Shown here: positions 15,515 to 24,784 of the stretch, one piece after another
How the letters are laid out: every line of letters starts with the position of its first letter
Position numbering within the stretch: the stretch's first letter is position 1
NCBI GenBank assembly: GCA_035651815.1
Contig: DASRFB010000023.1
Location: 1 to 64,000, forward strand
DNA: 64,000 nt
Source of the DNA: VBDM01 sp035651815
GTDB lineage: Bacteria; Pseudomonadota; Gammaproteobacteria; Burkholderiales; SG8-39
Direction of reading: 5' to 3'
Translations under genes and position numbers: made by a program
The notes under the pieces: model-generated
Told to the model about the DNA's origin: nothing
What the model saw: only the letters and a program-made list of their open reading frames with translations
Database searches by the model: none

Positions 15515-16291
15515 ATGGCGGAGCCATTCATCCGGCTGGAGGCCGTCGGCAAGACCTACCCGACGAAGGACGGCCCGGTCCAGGCGTGCTCCGACGTGAG
15601 CCTCGAGGTGCGCGAGTCCGAGTTCGTCGCGATCCTCGGCCCGAGCGGCTGCGGCAAGACGACCATCCTCAAGATGGTGGCGGGACTCGTGCCGCACACG
15701 GCGGGCCGCATCACGGTCGGCGGGCGCGCGGTCGACCGCCCGCAGACCGACGTCGGCATCGTGTTCCAGGAGCCGGTGCTGCTCGACTGGCGCGACGTGC
15801 TGGCCAACGTGATGCTGCAGATCGAGATCCGGGGCCTCGACCGCGCGGCGCACGAGCCTGCGGCGCGCGAGCTGCTTCGCGCCACCGGGCTTTCCGGCTT
15901 CGAAAAGAAGAAGCCCTACGAGCTTTCCGGCGGCATGCGCCAGCGCGTGTCCATCTGCCGCGCGCTGGTGCACGATCCGCCGCTCCTCCTCATGGACGAG
16001 CCCTTCGGCGCGCTCGATGCGCTGACGCGCGAGCAGATCTCGATGGACATCCAGCGCGTGTGGATGGAAAAGCGCAAGACCGCGCTCCACATCACGCACA
16101 GCATCCCGGAAGCGGTGCTGCTCGCCGACCGCGTCGTCGTCATGAGCGCGCGTCCCGGGCAGATCGTCGGCATCCTGGAGATCGACCTGCCGCGGCCGCG
16201 GCGCCTCGACCGGCTGCCGCCGCTTTTCGCCGACTACACCAACCGCATCCGCGACATCTTCAAGGCGCGGGGCGTCCTCGCCATGGACTGA
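15515..16291 (+). CDS. ABC transporter ATP-binding protein (SsuB/TauB type)
   Basis: ATPase of 258 residues. Walker A is GPSGCGKT (about 43-50), the Q-loop follows at VFQEP, the signature is LSGGMRQR, Walker B is LLLMDEPFGALD and the switch His lies in HITHSIPEA. It powers the importer formed with the permease and binding protein just upstream; only two bases separate it from the binding-protein stop. Confidence 0.93.
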   Translation: MAEPFIRLEAVGKTYPTKDGPVQACSDVSLEVRESEFVAILGPSGCGKTTILKMVAGLVPHTAGRITVGGRAVDRPQTDVGIVFQEPVLLDWRDVLANVMLQIEIRGLDRAAHEPAARELLRATGLSGFEKKKPYELSGGMRQRVSICRALVHDPPLLLMDEPFGALDALTREQISMDIQRVWMEKRKTALHITHSIPEAVLLADRVVVMSARPGQIVGILEIDLPRPRRLDRLPPLFADYTNRIRDIFKARGVLAMD

Positions 16292-16295
16292 GCCG

Positions 16296-16781
16296 ATGGT
16301 CCTCGAGCAGCTGAAGAAAGCCGGAATCGATCTGGTCGCGAGCCTTCCCGACCAGTGGCTCGGCGATCTCATCGCCCAATGCGAGGCGGATCCCGCCGTC
16401 ACGCACATCCGCCTCGCGCGCGAGGACGACGGCATCGGAATCTGCGCGGGCGCATGGCTCGGCGGGCGCAAGAGCGCGCTCGTCTGCCAGAACTCCGGCG
16501 TGCTCGGCTCGGTGAACGCGCTGGGCGGCATCGCGTTCCACCACCAGATCCCGCTGCTGGTGATCGCGGCGCACCGCGGGCACTACGACGACAGCCAGTA
16601 CTACCAGATGTACAAGGGCAGGATCTGCGAGCCGGTGCTCGAGGCGATGGGGCTGCCCTACTGGGTGATCGACGGCCCCGAGGGGCTGCCGATGATCGCG
16701 GACGCCGCGCGCCAGGCGTACCTGAACCGCCTGCCGGTCGTGCTGCTCCTGCGCCGGCGCGCGCTGGTGGGGCGCAAGTGA
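16296..16781 (+). CDS. TPP-dependent decarboxylase, PYR (alpha) subunit, sulfopyruvate decarboxylase-like
   Basis: A 161-residue protein that corresponds only to the pyrimidine-binding domain of a TPP enzyme. The catalytic Glu is in the RLAREDDGIGICAGAWLGG region, and QNSGVLGSVNALGG follows as in sulfopyruvate and phosphonopyruvate decarboxylases. The partner PP domain is encoded by the overlapping next gene, giving a split alpha/beta enzyme like archaeal ComD/ComE. Location in a transporter operon under leader C suggests that it decarboxylates a keto acid derived from the imported compound. Confidence 0.8.
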   Translation: MVLEQLKKAGIDLVASLPDQWLGDLIAQCEADPAVTHIRLAREDDGIGICAGAWLGGRKSALVCQNSGVLGSVNALGGIAFHHQIPLLVIAAHRGHYDDSQYYQMYKGRICEPVLEAMGLPYWVIDGPEGLPMIADAARQAYLNRLPVVLLLRRRALVGRK

Positions 16782-17362
16782 AGCGCCTCGCCCTCGCGAA
16801 GCTGGTGAAGGAGCGCCTGCGCGCCGACGACCTCGTGGTCTGCGGCCTGGGCGCGACGGAGGCGGCGTTCAAGGAAGCCGCGCCCGTCAATCCCACGTAC
16901 TACGCCTCCGACCCGATGGGGCTGTGGCCGTCGATCGCGCTCGGCCTCGCGCTCGCGCAGCGCGAGCGGCGCGTGACGCTGCTCGCCGGCGACGGCGACC
17001 TCCTCATGAACCTGCAGGTGCTGGCGACGATCGCAACCGCGCCGGCGCCGAACTTCCGCATCGTCGTCTTCCACAACGGCGCCTATTCCTCCACCGGCGG
17101 CCAGCCGCTCACCGGCAAGCCGGCGTTCGCCGCGATCGCGCGCGGCACGGGCTTCGAGCGCGCCGCCGAGGCGCGCGGCGAGGCGGAAACGGCGCGCGCG
17201 CTGGACGAGCTCTTCGCAGGGCCGGGACCGGCGCTGCTCGACGTGTGGCTCGAGGACGAGCCCTGCCCGCCGGCGCCGCCGGGGCCGTGGTCCCAGGTCG
17301 AGGAGCGCACGCTCTTCATGCGCGCGCTGCAGGGGCTCAGCCGAGGTTCGCGAAGCGGTTGA
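16778..17362 (+). CDS. TPP-dependent decarboxylase, PP (beta) subunit, sulfopyruvate decarboxylase-like
   Basis: A 194-residue diphosphate-binding domain. The Mg/TPP motif starts GDGDLLMNL (about 68-76) and ends with Asn in VVFHNGAYSSTGG. GTG at 16778 overlaps the alpha-subunit stop (GTGA), the usual arrangement for a hetero-oligomeric enzyme. Its 3' end overlaps the convergent amidohydrolase by 26 bases, which closes the leader C operon. Confidence 0.8.
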   Translation: MKRLALAKLVKERLRADDLVVCGLGATEAAFKEAAPVNPTYYASDPMGLWPSIALGLALAQRERRVTLLAGDGDLLMNLQVLATIATAPAPNFRIVVFHNGAYSSTGGQPLTGKPAFAAIARGTGFERAAEARGEAETARALDELFAGPGPALLDVWLEDEPCPPAPPGPWSQVEERTLFMRALQGLSRGSRSG

Positions 17363-18836
17363 GCGGCGCGCGGCGCCGCAGGGCGTCGACGAGCGCTTTT
17401 CCGAGATGCGGCGCGTCGCGCTCGAGCTGCGCGAGCCCGGGCGCCGCAGCCTGCGCGAGCTCGGCGGCGCGCGCTTCGGCTTCCGTGAGGAGCGCGCCCT
17501 CGTCGATGCGCGTGCAGCGGCCGTCGCGCAGCACGACTTCGCCGGCGACCAGCACGGTGCGCACGTTGGCGCCGTTCTCGTACATCACGAGATGGTTGTA
17601 GACGTCGCCGCGCGGCCGCCAGCCCGGCCCGGTGACATCGATCAGCGCGATGTCGGCGTGCGCGCCCGGCTCGATCCTTCCCGCCTGGCCCGCGAGCCCG
17701 AGGAGGCGCGCGCCGCCCTCGGTTGCTAGGCGAAACGCCGAGCGCGCGTCCACCCAGTGCGCCGGGTCTATGTCGGAGACGCGGGACAGCATCGAAGCAA
17801 GGCGCGCCTGCTCGAGCACGCTGACCGTGGCGCTGCTTTGTCCGTCGGTCCCGAGCGCGACGCTGACCCCGGCGCGCAGCAGCCGGCCGAGCGGCTGGAT
17901 GCCGCTGCCGAGCAGCAGGTTGCTCGCCGGGTTGTGCACGACGTTGACGCCGCGCGCGGCGGCGAGCGCGATATCGTCTTCCGTGCACCACACGAAATGC
18001 GCGAGCGAGCTCTTCTCGTTGACGAGGCCGAAGCCGTCCAGGTAGCGCACGAAGCTGCCGCCGTGCGCCTCCGGCGCCATCAGGTGCTGGGTCTTCGCCT
18101 CGAGGAGGTGGGTGTGCAGCCCGATGCCGTGGCGCGCGGCGAAATCCCCGGTCATCTCCAGCAGGCGCGAGGTGCAGCGCTGCGGCCCGTCCACGCCGAG
18201 CATGAGCTGCAGGCGCGGATGCTTGCCGTGCCAGCGCCCGAGCACCTCGTCCATCATCGCGAAGTATTCCTGCGGGGGCGGGCGCTCGAGGCCCCGCCAG
18301 CGGGCGCGGACATCGTCCGGCAGCGCTTTCTGGTCGATCGGCAGCGAATCGAGGTAGACGCGGTCCTCGTACATGGGCGCGACCGCGGCGCGGATGCCGA
18401 CGTCGAGATAGGCGCGCAACGCAGCGTCCACGCCTTCCACGCTCGGCACCAGGCCGTCGCGCAGGTGATCGATGTGCGCGGTGATGCCGCGCTTCAGCAT
18501 CGCCATCGCGTGCAGCGCGGCGCCGGCATACGCCGCCTCGCTCGAGCGCGGCGCGCGTCGCGCCATCGCCCGGATGACGAAGAGGTCGAGCGGCTCGCCG
18601 TTCACCGTGCCCTGCAGCAGGGCCGACTGCGAGTGCGTATGGCCGTTGACCAGGCCGGGGACGGCGAGCGTCCCGCGCGCGTCGATCTGCTCGACGTCGC
18701 CGGCGAAATGCGGCGCCGCCTCCGGCGGCGTGACGGCGGCGATCCGCCCGTCCTCGATCCAGACGTCGAGCCGCTCGGCGCTCGCCGCGTCGGCGCTCCT
18801 CAGAACCTCGCCGCCGCGCAGGGCGCGACGCGTCAC
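17337..18836 (-). CDS. Cyclic amidohydrolase (TrzA/AtzA/guanine-deaminase-like)
   Basis: Metal-dependent deaminase or hydrolase of 499 residues. Metal ligands: HxH in NGHTHSQSALLQG, His in LHTHLLEAK, His in AHFVWC and Asp in LGTDGQSS. The NPASNLLLGSGI motif is typical of the chlorohydrolase, guanine deaminase and S-adenosylhomocysteine deaminase branch. The GTG start overlaps the stop of the upstream binding protein (GTGA). It is the last gene of the nine-gene operon under leader B. A ring deaminase on a purine, triazine or pyrimidine-like substrate fits family and leader, but the substrate is inferred. Confidence 0.87.
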   Translation of the reverse strand: MTRRALRGGEVLRSADAASAERLDVWIEDGRIAAVTPPEAAPHFAGDVEQIDARGTLAVPGLVNGHTHSQSALLQGTVNGEPLDLFVIRAMARRAPRSSEAAYAGAALHAMAMLKRGITAHIDHLRDGLVPSVEGVDAALRAYLDVGIRAAVAPMYEDRVYLDSLPIDQKALPDDVRARWRGLERPPPQEYFAMMDEVLGRWHGKHPRLQLMLGVDGPQRCTSRLLEMTGDFAARHGIGLHTHLLEAKTQHLMAPEAHGGSFVRYLDGFGLVNEKSSLAHFVWCTEDDIALAAARGVNVVHNPASNLLLGSGIQPLGRLLRAGVSVALGTDGQSSATVSVLEQARLASMLSRVSDIDPAHWVDARSAFRLATEGGARLLGLAGQAGRIEPGAHADIALIDVTGPGWRPRGDVYNHLVMYENGANVRTVLVAGEVVLRDGRCTRIDEGALLTEAEARAAELAQAAAPGLAQLERDAPHLGKALVDALRRRAPLNRFANLG

Positions 18837-19849
18837 AGCATGCGCTCCGCTCGCGGCGGAAGGAAGCGCGGCGTGAAGATTTCGTCCGCCTCCGGAACCT
18901 TGCCCAGGCCGAAGGCTCGCGCCACGTCTTCGGATTGGCGCTGCAGCCTCGCCTTGTCCGGCTCGCTCAGCCCCTTTGTCCTGGCGTTCGGCGTCGCGAT
19001 GAAGTCGACCAGCGCGCGCAGCCGGACGAGCTCGGTGGCGACGTTGATGGTCGGCTCGCGCTGATGCACGAATTCGATCGCCGCCTGGGGGTCGGCGAGC
19101 GTGTCCTTGAGGCCGTGGTTGTAGGCGCGCAGAAACGCGGCGACCGCGGCCGGCTTCTCCTGCATGAACTTCGGGTTGGCGAGAATCGCGTTGCCGTAGA
19201 TATGGACGCCGTAGTCCTTGTAGTTGAAGAGGACGAGCTCCTCCGCCTTGACCCCCATCGCTTCGATCTGGCCCACCTGCAGCGAGGGGAAGCCCGACGC
19301 CGCGTCGAGCTGGCCGCGCGCGAGCTGCGTCAGGTTGAGTCCCGGCTGCAGGTTCTGCCACTTCACGCTCGCCGGGTCGATGGACTGCGCCCTTGCGAAG
19401 ATCGGGAAGAGCTTGCGCGCGGAATCGAACACCGGCCCGCCGATGCTGCGTCCGGCGAGGTCCGCGGGTTTGGAGATGTTGAGCTTCTTGAGCGTGGTGA
19501 AGCCCGCGGGCGTCGCGTCCTGCGTGAGATAGACGGCCTGCACGCGCGCGGACGGATCGGCGGTCTTCGACAAGTGCTCGATCAGCGCGCTCGTGTCCCC
19601 GTAGCCCATGTCGTAGGTCCCCTGGGCAACGCGCTGCACCGCCGCGGCGGAACCGGCGCCTGCGTCCAGGGTGACGGCGAGGCCCTGCTGCGCGAAGTAG
19701 CCTTTTGCCTGCGCGAGGAAAAAGGGGGCCTGCTGGCCGTCGATCACCCAGTCGAGGGTGAACTTCACGCGCACCGGCTCCTGCGCGCAGGCGAGCGCCG
19801 GCAGGAGGCAGAGCAGTCCAAGGAGCGAATGACGCGGGGATGGAATCAT
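18833..19849 (-). CDS. NMT1/THI5-like ABC substrate-binding protein
   Basis: A 338-residue periplasmic protein: signal peptide of about 23 residues ending in LACAQ, then VKFTLDWVIDGQQAPFFLAQ and GYFAQQGLAV. It shares LDW-x-x-x-GQ, GDTSALIE, YGN and the C-terminal FLPPRAERML with the two binding proteins at 23758-25786, so all three are paralogues in one operon that has only one permease and one ATPase. It is separated from those genes by UbiD and Rieske genes. ATG overlaps the Rieske stop. Confidence 0.9.
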   Translation of the reverse strand: MIPSPRHSLLGLLCLLPALACAQEPVRVKFTLDWVIDGQQAPFFLAQAKGYFAQQGLAVTLDAGAGSAAAVQRVAQGTYDMGYGDTSALIEHLSKTADPSARVQAVYLTQDATPAGFTTLKKLNISKPADLAGRSIGGPVFDSARKLFPIFARAQSIDPASVKWQNLQPGLNLTQLARGQLDAASGFPSLQVGQIEAMGVKAEELVLFNYKDYGVHIYGNAILANPKFMQEKPAAVAAFLRAYNHGLKDTLADPQAAIEFVHQREPTINVATELVRLRALVDFIATPNARTKGLSEPDKARLQRQSEDVARAFGLGKVPEADEIFTPRFLPPRAERML

Positions 19850-20859
19850 GAGCGAACCTCCTCTTCGCCGTGCTCGCGCAGGAGCGCGAGCATCCGACGG
19901 CGGATCTCGATGCCGAGCTTGTCGGAAGCCATGTTGCGCTCGCCCCCGGCCTCGGCGAGCGGCACGTCGGGGTCGGTGCTCTCGAGGATGTAGCGGTCCT
20001 CGTCGACCACCTTGCGGTCGAAGGCGGTGCAATCGGCCGCCGGGACCTCGTCCTCGCGGTCCGTGCGCAGGCAAAGCTGCACGATCTGCGAATGCCCGTC
20101 GTCGATCGGCGTCGCCGCCGTGAGGATGACGACGCGCAGCCCGGTCGGAAATTCGTAGATCACGCGGCGCATGAACGGCATCCACCACGTGCCCTGGACG
20201 CGCCGGTGCGTCTTCTCGCCGGCGATGCGGTTGGCCTTCGCCGCCGCCTCGGTCTGCTTGACCACCATCTGCGTGCGCGTGCGGAAGCCCCACGGCTCCG
20301 CAATCAGGTCGGTGTGCGACTCGCCGGCGTCCTGCGGGTCGCCGAAGGTGCCGCGGTGGGTGAAGTTGATGTGCGCGTTGTCGAAGGAGTTCTCCATCAG
20401 GCGCAGGCCCGAGCAGCGCCACACCTCGTAGAACTGCGGGATGCGCCGCATGCGCGGGTCGTCCCACTCCTCGACCTGCGGGATGCCGAAGAGCGGCTGG
20501 TCGTCGAGGCACGTCCAGACGTAGCCGTAGCGCTCCTCGGCGAGGAAGCGCCGCACGCGCGCGCTCGCCGGCGGCGTGTCTCGCGTGAGCTGCGGGATGC
20601 GCACGACCTTTCCGTCGTGGCCGTAGGTCCAGCCGTGGTAGCCGCACACCAGCAGCCCGCCGTCGTAGTAGCCGCGCGAGAGCGCCGCGGTGCGATGGCA
20701 GCAGCGGTCCTCGAGCGCGCTCACGCGCCCCTCGCCGTCGCGCCACAGCACGATGCGCTCGCCCAGGAGCGTGAACGGCTTCGGGCCGTCGGCAAGCCGA
20801 TCGGCCGGGATCACCGGGTACCAGAAGCGGCGCAGGACTTTCTGGCGCGTGGCGAGCAT
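19846..20859 (-). CDS. Rieske non-haem iron oxygenase, alpha subunit
   Basis: A 337-residue oxygenase terminal component. The Rieske [2Fe-2S] motif reads CxH (CCH at about 53-55), then CGYH about 17 residues later. The mononuclear iron site lies in ENSFDNAHINFTHRG, giving the N/D-x2-H-x4-H pattern. Overall length and layout resemble vanillate O-demethylase (VanA) or hypoxanthine-type monooxygenases (HpxD) more than two-subunit ring dioxygenases, since no beta subunit is nearby. No reductase is encoded in the operon, so electrons must come from elsewhere. The position next to UbiD points to ring oxidation or demethylation. Confidence 0.88.
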   Translation of the reverse strand: MLATRQKVLRRFWYPVIPADRLADGPKPFTLLGERIVLWRDGEGRVSALEDRCCHRTAALSRGYYDGGLLVCGYHGWTYGHDGKVVRIPQLTRDTPPASARVRRFLAEERYGYVWTCLDDQPLFGIPQVEEWDDPRMRRIPQFYEVWRCSGLRLMENSFDNAHINFTHRGTFGDPQDAGESHTDLIAEPWGFRTRTQMVVKQTEAAAKANRIAGEKTHRRVQGTWWMPFMRRVIYEFPTGLRVVILTAATPIDDGHSQIVQLCLRTDREDEVPAADCTAFDRKVVDEDRYILESTDPDVPLAEAGGERNMASDKLGIEIRRRMLALLREHGEEEVRS

Positions 20860-20861
20860 GC

Positions 20862-22190
20862 CTACAGGTACTTCGCGAGGTCCACCGGCGGGTACGCCAC
20901 CTTGATGAAGCGCTTGCGCGCCTCCGCCGGCAGCGTCGCGTCGATGATGACCTTGGTGACGAGGCCGTGCGCGCCCGAGGCCGGGTCGAGCTCGTTGCCG
21001 TGCGCGCCGGGAATCTGCACCACGTTCTCCTGCCAGCGCACGCGCGTGCCGAGCGCCCACATCACGTCGGCGGGATCGTGGATGTCGACGTCGGCGTCCA
21101 CCACGATCACCGTCTTGAAGTTGACGTGCGCGCCCATGGCGGCGAGCGCGACGTTGCGCGCCTCGCCGGGCTCCGGGTCCTTCAGCGCGACGATGGCGGT
21201 GAAGCCCGCGGCATAGGGCGGAAGGTGCACCGCCGCGACGCGCGGGCTGATGTGCCGCACGAAGCGCTCGAGCAGCGGCTCGCGCGTGATCATGTTGCCG
21301 ACGCTCACGTGCTCGTAGCCGCCGCCGTTCATGGTCTGGAAGATCGGCTGCGCGCGGTGCGTGATCGCGGTGATGCGCGCGACGTGCTTCGGGTCCGCAG
21401 GCGAGTAGTGGCCGGTGAACTCCGCCATCGGCCCTTCCATCTGGCGCTCGCCGGCCAGGACTTCCCCCTCCAGCACGATCTCCGAAAAAGCCGGGACCAG
21501 CACATCGCAGGTCTTCGCGCGCACGACCGGGATCGGCGCGCCGCGCAGGCTGCCGGCGACCTCGTACTCGTCGCCGTCGTAGCGGAACGCGCCCGCCATC
21601 ATCACCACCGGATCGGGGCCGATGGCGACGCAGAAGGGCAGGTTCTTCCCCTGCGGCTCCAGCTTGTCGAAGAAGCCCTTGATGTGGCGCCAGATGTTCA
21701 TGCTGATGCCGGTGCGGTCGGCGCCGTAGACCTGCATGCGGTTGTAGGAGAGGTTGTGGCGGCCGCTGTCCGGGTCGCGCGCGATGACCACGCCGGCGGT
21801 GATGAACGGCGCCGGGTCGAGCGGCGAGTGCGTCGGGATCGGCCACTTCGTGAGGTCGGGCTTCTGCACGATGGTGTCCTGGCACGGCGCCGCGCCCTTT
21901 TGCAGCTCCGGCCTGATCGGCTTCTGGGTTGCCGCGCCCATACGCCCGGAAACTTCATTTTCCTTGCACTGCAAGGCGAGGGCGATGCGCCGCTGCGAGC
22001 TGAGGAGGCCTCCGACCACCGGGACGTCGAAGCCCTTCACCGAGTGGAAGAACGCCGCCTTGTCGGCCTTCTCGCAGGCGCGCAGCACCGCGCCGAGCTC
22101 GCGCACCGCGTCGACCGGGCGCCGGATGTCATGGAGCTCTTTCTTGCTCCGCAAAACCTCGAGGAAGCCGCGCAGGTCGTTGAAGTCCAT
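20862..22190 (-). CDS. UbiD-family decarboxylase
   Basis: A second UbiD-type protein of 442 residues. The active-site segment is EGPMAEFTGHYS (about 258-269) with the expected Glu pair. The N-terminal MDFNDLRGFLEVLRSKKEL is the common UbiD opening. The late segment DADVDIHDPADVMWALGTRV matches the equivalent part of the UbiD at 9632-10981. The two window copies are clearly distinct proteins. It sits between the transporter permease and the Rieske oxygenase in the leader B operon. It requires prenylated FMN made elsewhere in the genome. Confidence 0.9.
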   Translation of the reverse strand: MDFNDLRGFLEVLRSKKELHDIRRPVDAVRELGAVLRACEKADKAAFFHSVKGFDVPVVGGLLSSQRRIALALQCKENEVSGRMGAATQKPIRPELQKGAAPCQDTIVQKPDLTKWPIPTHSPLDPAPFITAGVVIARDPDSGRHNLSYNRMQVYGADRTGISMNIWRHIKGFFDKLEPQGKNLPFCVAIGPDPVVMMAGAFRYDGDEYEVAGSLRGAPIPVVRAKTCDVLVPAFSEIVLEGEVLAGERQMEGPMAEFTGHYSPADPKHVARITAITHRAQPIFQTMNGGGYEHVSVGNMITREPLLERFVRHISPRVAAVHLPPYAAGFTAIVALKDPEPGEARNVALAAMGAHVNFKTVIVVDADVDIHDPADVMWALGTRVRWQENVVQIPGAHGNELDPASGAHGLVTKVIIDATLPAEARKRFIKVAYPPVDLAKYL

Positions 22191-22199
22191 CGTTACCCT

Positions 22200-22970
22200 T
22201 TAGGCGCGCGCGTCCATGCCGCGCGTGGCCCAGCCGGTCATGCGCCTCTCGAGAATGGCGAAGATCTGGTACATCACCATCGCCATGATGCTGATCACCG
22301 TCAGGCCGGCGAAGACGAGCGGCATGCGCATCTGCGAGCCGGCCGACATCATGAGGTAGCCGATGCCCTCGTTCGCCGCGATCGTCTCCGAGACCACCGA
22401 GCCGACGAAGGCGAGCGTGATCGAGACCTTGAGCGAGGCGAAGAAATAGGGCAGCGAGCGCGGCAGCCCGACCTTGAGGAGCACGTCGGCGCGGCTCGCG
22501 CCGAGCGCGCGCAGGACGTCCTCCAGCTCGGGCTCGATCGTCGCGAGGCCGGTCGCCACGTTCACCGTGATGGGAAAGAAGCAGATGACGAACGCGGTGA
22601 GGATCGCGGGCACCGTCCCGATGCCGAACCACACCACCAGCACCGGCACGAACGCCGCTTTCGGGATGCTGTTGAAGCCCACCATCAGCGGGTAGACCGC
22701 GGTGTAGGTGAGCCGGGATGCGCCGATCAGGACGCCGAGCAGCACGCCGACCGCGACGCCGATGGCGAAGCCGACGAGCGTGCTCCAGAACGTGTGCAGC
22801 GCATGCACGCTCACCGGCCCGGCGTACTCGTAGAAGGAGCGCACGATCGCCGACGGCGCGGGGAAGATGAAGTCCGACACGTGGAACGCACGGCAGACGA
22901 GCTCCCAGAGGAGGAGGATCGCGGCGAGCAAGACCCACGGCGCCCAGCGCTCGCGCGTCGAGCTCGTCAT
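22200..22970 (-). CDS. ABC transporter permease, SsuC/TauC/ThiX type
   Basis: A 256-residue inner-membrane permease with about six helices. The coupling loop LRALGASRADVLLKVGLPRSLPYFF (about 150-175) marks the EAA region. It is the only permease in the leader B operon and therefore the presumed common channel for three binding proteins. ATG at 22970 overlaps the ATPase stop (ATGA). Confidence 0.92.
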   Translation of the reverse strand: MTSSTRERWAPWVLLAAILLLWELVCRAFHVSDFIFPAPSAIVRSFYEYAGPVSVHALHTFWSTLVGFAIGVAVGVLLGVLIGASRLTYTAVYPLMVGFNSIPKAAFVPVLVVWFGIGTVPAILTAFVICFFPITVNVATGLATIEPELEDVLRALGASRADVLLKVGLPRSLPYFFASLKVSITLAFVGSVVSETIAANEGIGYLMMSAGSQMRMPLVFAGLTVISIMAMVMYQIFAILERRMTGWATRGMDARA

Positions 22971-23758
22971 GCCGCCGCTTTTCTTACCCTGCCGATGTGT
23001 TCGCGCAGCTCGAGCACGATCTCGGCGAAGCGATCGCTGTAGGTCACCTCGAGGTCGCGCGGCCGCGGCAGGTCGATCTGGCGCCGCGCGAGGATGCGGC
23101 CGGGCCGCTTGCTCATCACGTACACGGTGTCGGCGAGGAAGGTCGCCTCGCGCAGGTCGTGCGTCACGAGCACCACCGTGAAGCGGTTGAGCGTCCACAG
23201 GTCGCGCAGCACGCACCACAGCTCCTCGCGCGTGAAGGCGTCGAGCGCGGCGAAGGGCTCGTCCAGCAGCAGCAGGCGCGGCTCGTGCACCAGCGCGCGG
23301 CAGATCGAGGCGCGCTGCTGCATGCCGCCGGAGAGCTCCCACGGATACTTTTCCTCGTAGCCCTCGAGGCCGACGGAGCGCAGCAGGACTCTCGCTTTCT
23401 CGGCGTATTGCGCTTTCTTCTGCTTGAAGGAGCTGCGATACGGCTCGACGATCTCGAGGGGCAGCAGCACGTTCTCGAGCGTGGTCCGCCACGGCAGGAG
23501 GTTCGCGTGCTGGAACGCCATGCCGACGATCTTGAGCGGCCCGCTCACCTTGCGGCCGGCGACCACCACGCTGCCCTTGGTCGGCGGCTTGAGGCCGGAG
23601 CAGAGCTTCATGAAGGTCGACTTGCCGCAGCCGCTCGGGCCCACCATCGCGATGAACTCGTGCTCCTGCATCGCCACCGAGACGTCCTCGATGGCGTTGC
23701 CCGAGGCCGCGTCGTAGGCGAGGTCGACGTGCTCGACCTCTACGAAAGCGTCGGCCAT
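22967..23758 (-). CDS. ABC transporter ATP-binding protein
   Basis: A 263-residue ATPase. Walker A GPSGCGKS, Q-loop AFQHANLLPW, signature LSGGMQQR, Walker B LLLLDEPFAALD and switch His in VTHDLREA. The start overlaps the stop of the binding protein upstream by one base. It energises the importer with the permease at 22200-22970. Confidence 0.94.
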   Translation of the reverse strand: MADAFVEVEHVDLAYDAASGNAIEDVSVAMQEHEFIAMVGPSGCGKSTFMKLCSGLKPPTKGSVVVAGRKVSGPLKIVGMAFQHANLLPWRTTLENVLLPLEIVEPYRSSFKQKKAQYAEKARVLLRSVGLEGYEEKYPWELSGGMQQRASICRALVHEPRLLLLDEPFAALDAFTREELWCVLRDLWTLNRFTVVLVTHDLREATFLADTVYVMSKRPGRILARRQIDLPRPRDLEVTYSDRFAEIVLELREHIGRVRKAAA

Positions 23759-24774
23759 TATTGGGCGATCAGCATGCGCTCGGCCTTCGGCGGCAGGAAG
23801 CCCGCGTTATACAGGGTTTCGGCGGCCGGCGTGGTTTTCAGCTTGTACGCCTCGCCGACCTCCGCGACCTGCTTCTCGAGCACGGCGCGCTCGGCGTTGC
23901 CAAGCCCGTTTGCCCGCACCCGGTCGGTCGCGATGGCGGGGATGAGCAGCGTGAAGCGCTGGACTTCCAGCGCTTCATCGGCGAGCGGCTCCCGCTGCTT
24001 GAGATACTTCACCGCTCCGGCAGGATCGGCCAGCGCCTCGCGCAGCGCGCGGTTCGTCGCGCGCACGAAGCCGGCGAGCGCCTTCGGCTGCTCGGCGATG
24101 AGCTTTGAGCTCGCGAGCAGGGCGTTTCCGTAGGGGCGCACGCCCACGTCGGCAACCGGCATGACGACCACGTCGGCGGGCGCCACGCCGCGGCTCGTGA
24201 AATCGAGCAGGACGTTCCGGAAGCCGCCCATCGCGACGGCATCCCCGCGGATGACGATCGTGGCGAGCAACTGGGGGTCCGCGGCCATGAACGTCACCGA
24301 CGACGGCTCGATGCCGGCGGCCTTCGCGAACAGGGGCCACAGGCGCGTAGAGGCGGCGAACGAGGGGGAGACGACCGATTTGCCGCGCAGGTCGGCGATG
24401 CTGCGCACCCCGCTCTTCTTCAGCGCGAAGTACGCCATCGGCAGCTCGTCGTACAGCACGTAGACGGCCTGCATCCGGGCCGGGCCCGGATTGTTGGCCG
24501 CGAACTCGATCAGCGTCGACAGATCGCCGATGGCGACGTCGTACGTCCCGGTCGCTATGCGCTGGATCGCGGCGGAGGAGCCGTTTCCGGCATCCACCGT
24601 GACGTCCAGTCCCTCGTGCTCGTAATACCCCTTCGCCTTCGCCATGTGGACGAAGGCGTTCTGCCCCTCGAACTTCCAGTCGAGGGAGAAGCGAAGCTTC
24701 GTCGCGCTCTGCGCGACCGCCTGGGAGGCGAGTAAGCAGAGCGCGAACGCCGCCAGGGCGCCGGTTCCTTTCAC
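23758..24774 (-). CDS. NMT1/THI5-like ABC substrate-binding protein
   Basis: A 338-residue binding protein starting at GTG 24774. The signal peptide is about 22 residues (ends VAQS). The mature start KLRFSLDWKFEGQNAFVHMAKAKGYY is nearly the same as in the neighbour at 24785-25786, as are VDAGNGSSAAIQRI and the FLPPKAERMLI end, so the two are tandem duplicates. Divergence in between suggests different ligands for one transporter. Confidence 0.9.
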   Translation of the reverse strand: MKGTGALAAFALCLLASQAVAQSATKLRFSLDWKFEGQNAFVHMAKAKGYYEHEGLDVTVDAGNGSSAAIQRIATGTYDVAIGDLSTLIEFAANNPGPARMQAVYVLYDELPMAYFALKKSGVRSIADLRGKSVVSPSFAASTRLWPLFAKAAGIEPSSVTFMAADPQLLATIVIRGDAVAMGGFRNVLLDFTSRGVAPADVVVMPVADVGVRPYGNALLASSKLIAEQPKALAGFVRATNRALREALADPAGAVKYLKQREPLADEALEVQRFTLLIPAIATDRVRANGLGNAERAVLEKQVAEVGEAYKLKTTPAAETLYNAGFLPPKAERMLIAQ

Positions 24775-24784
24775 GCGCCTCTCC

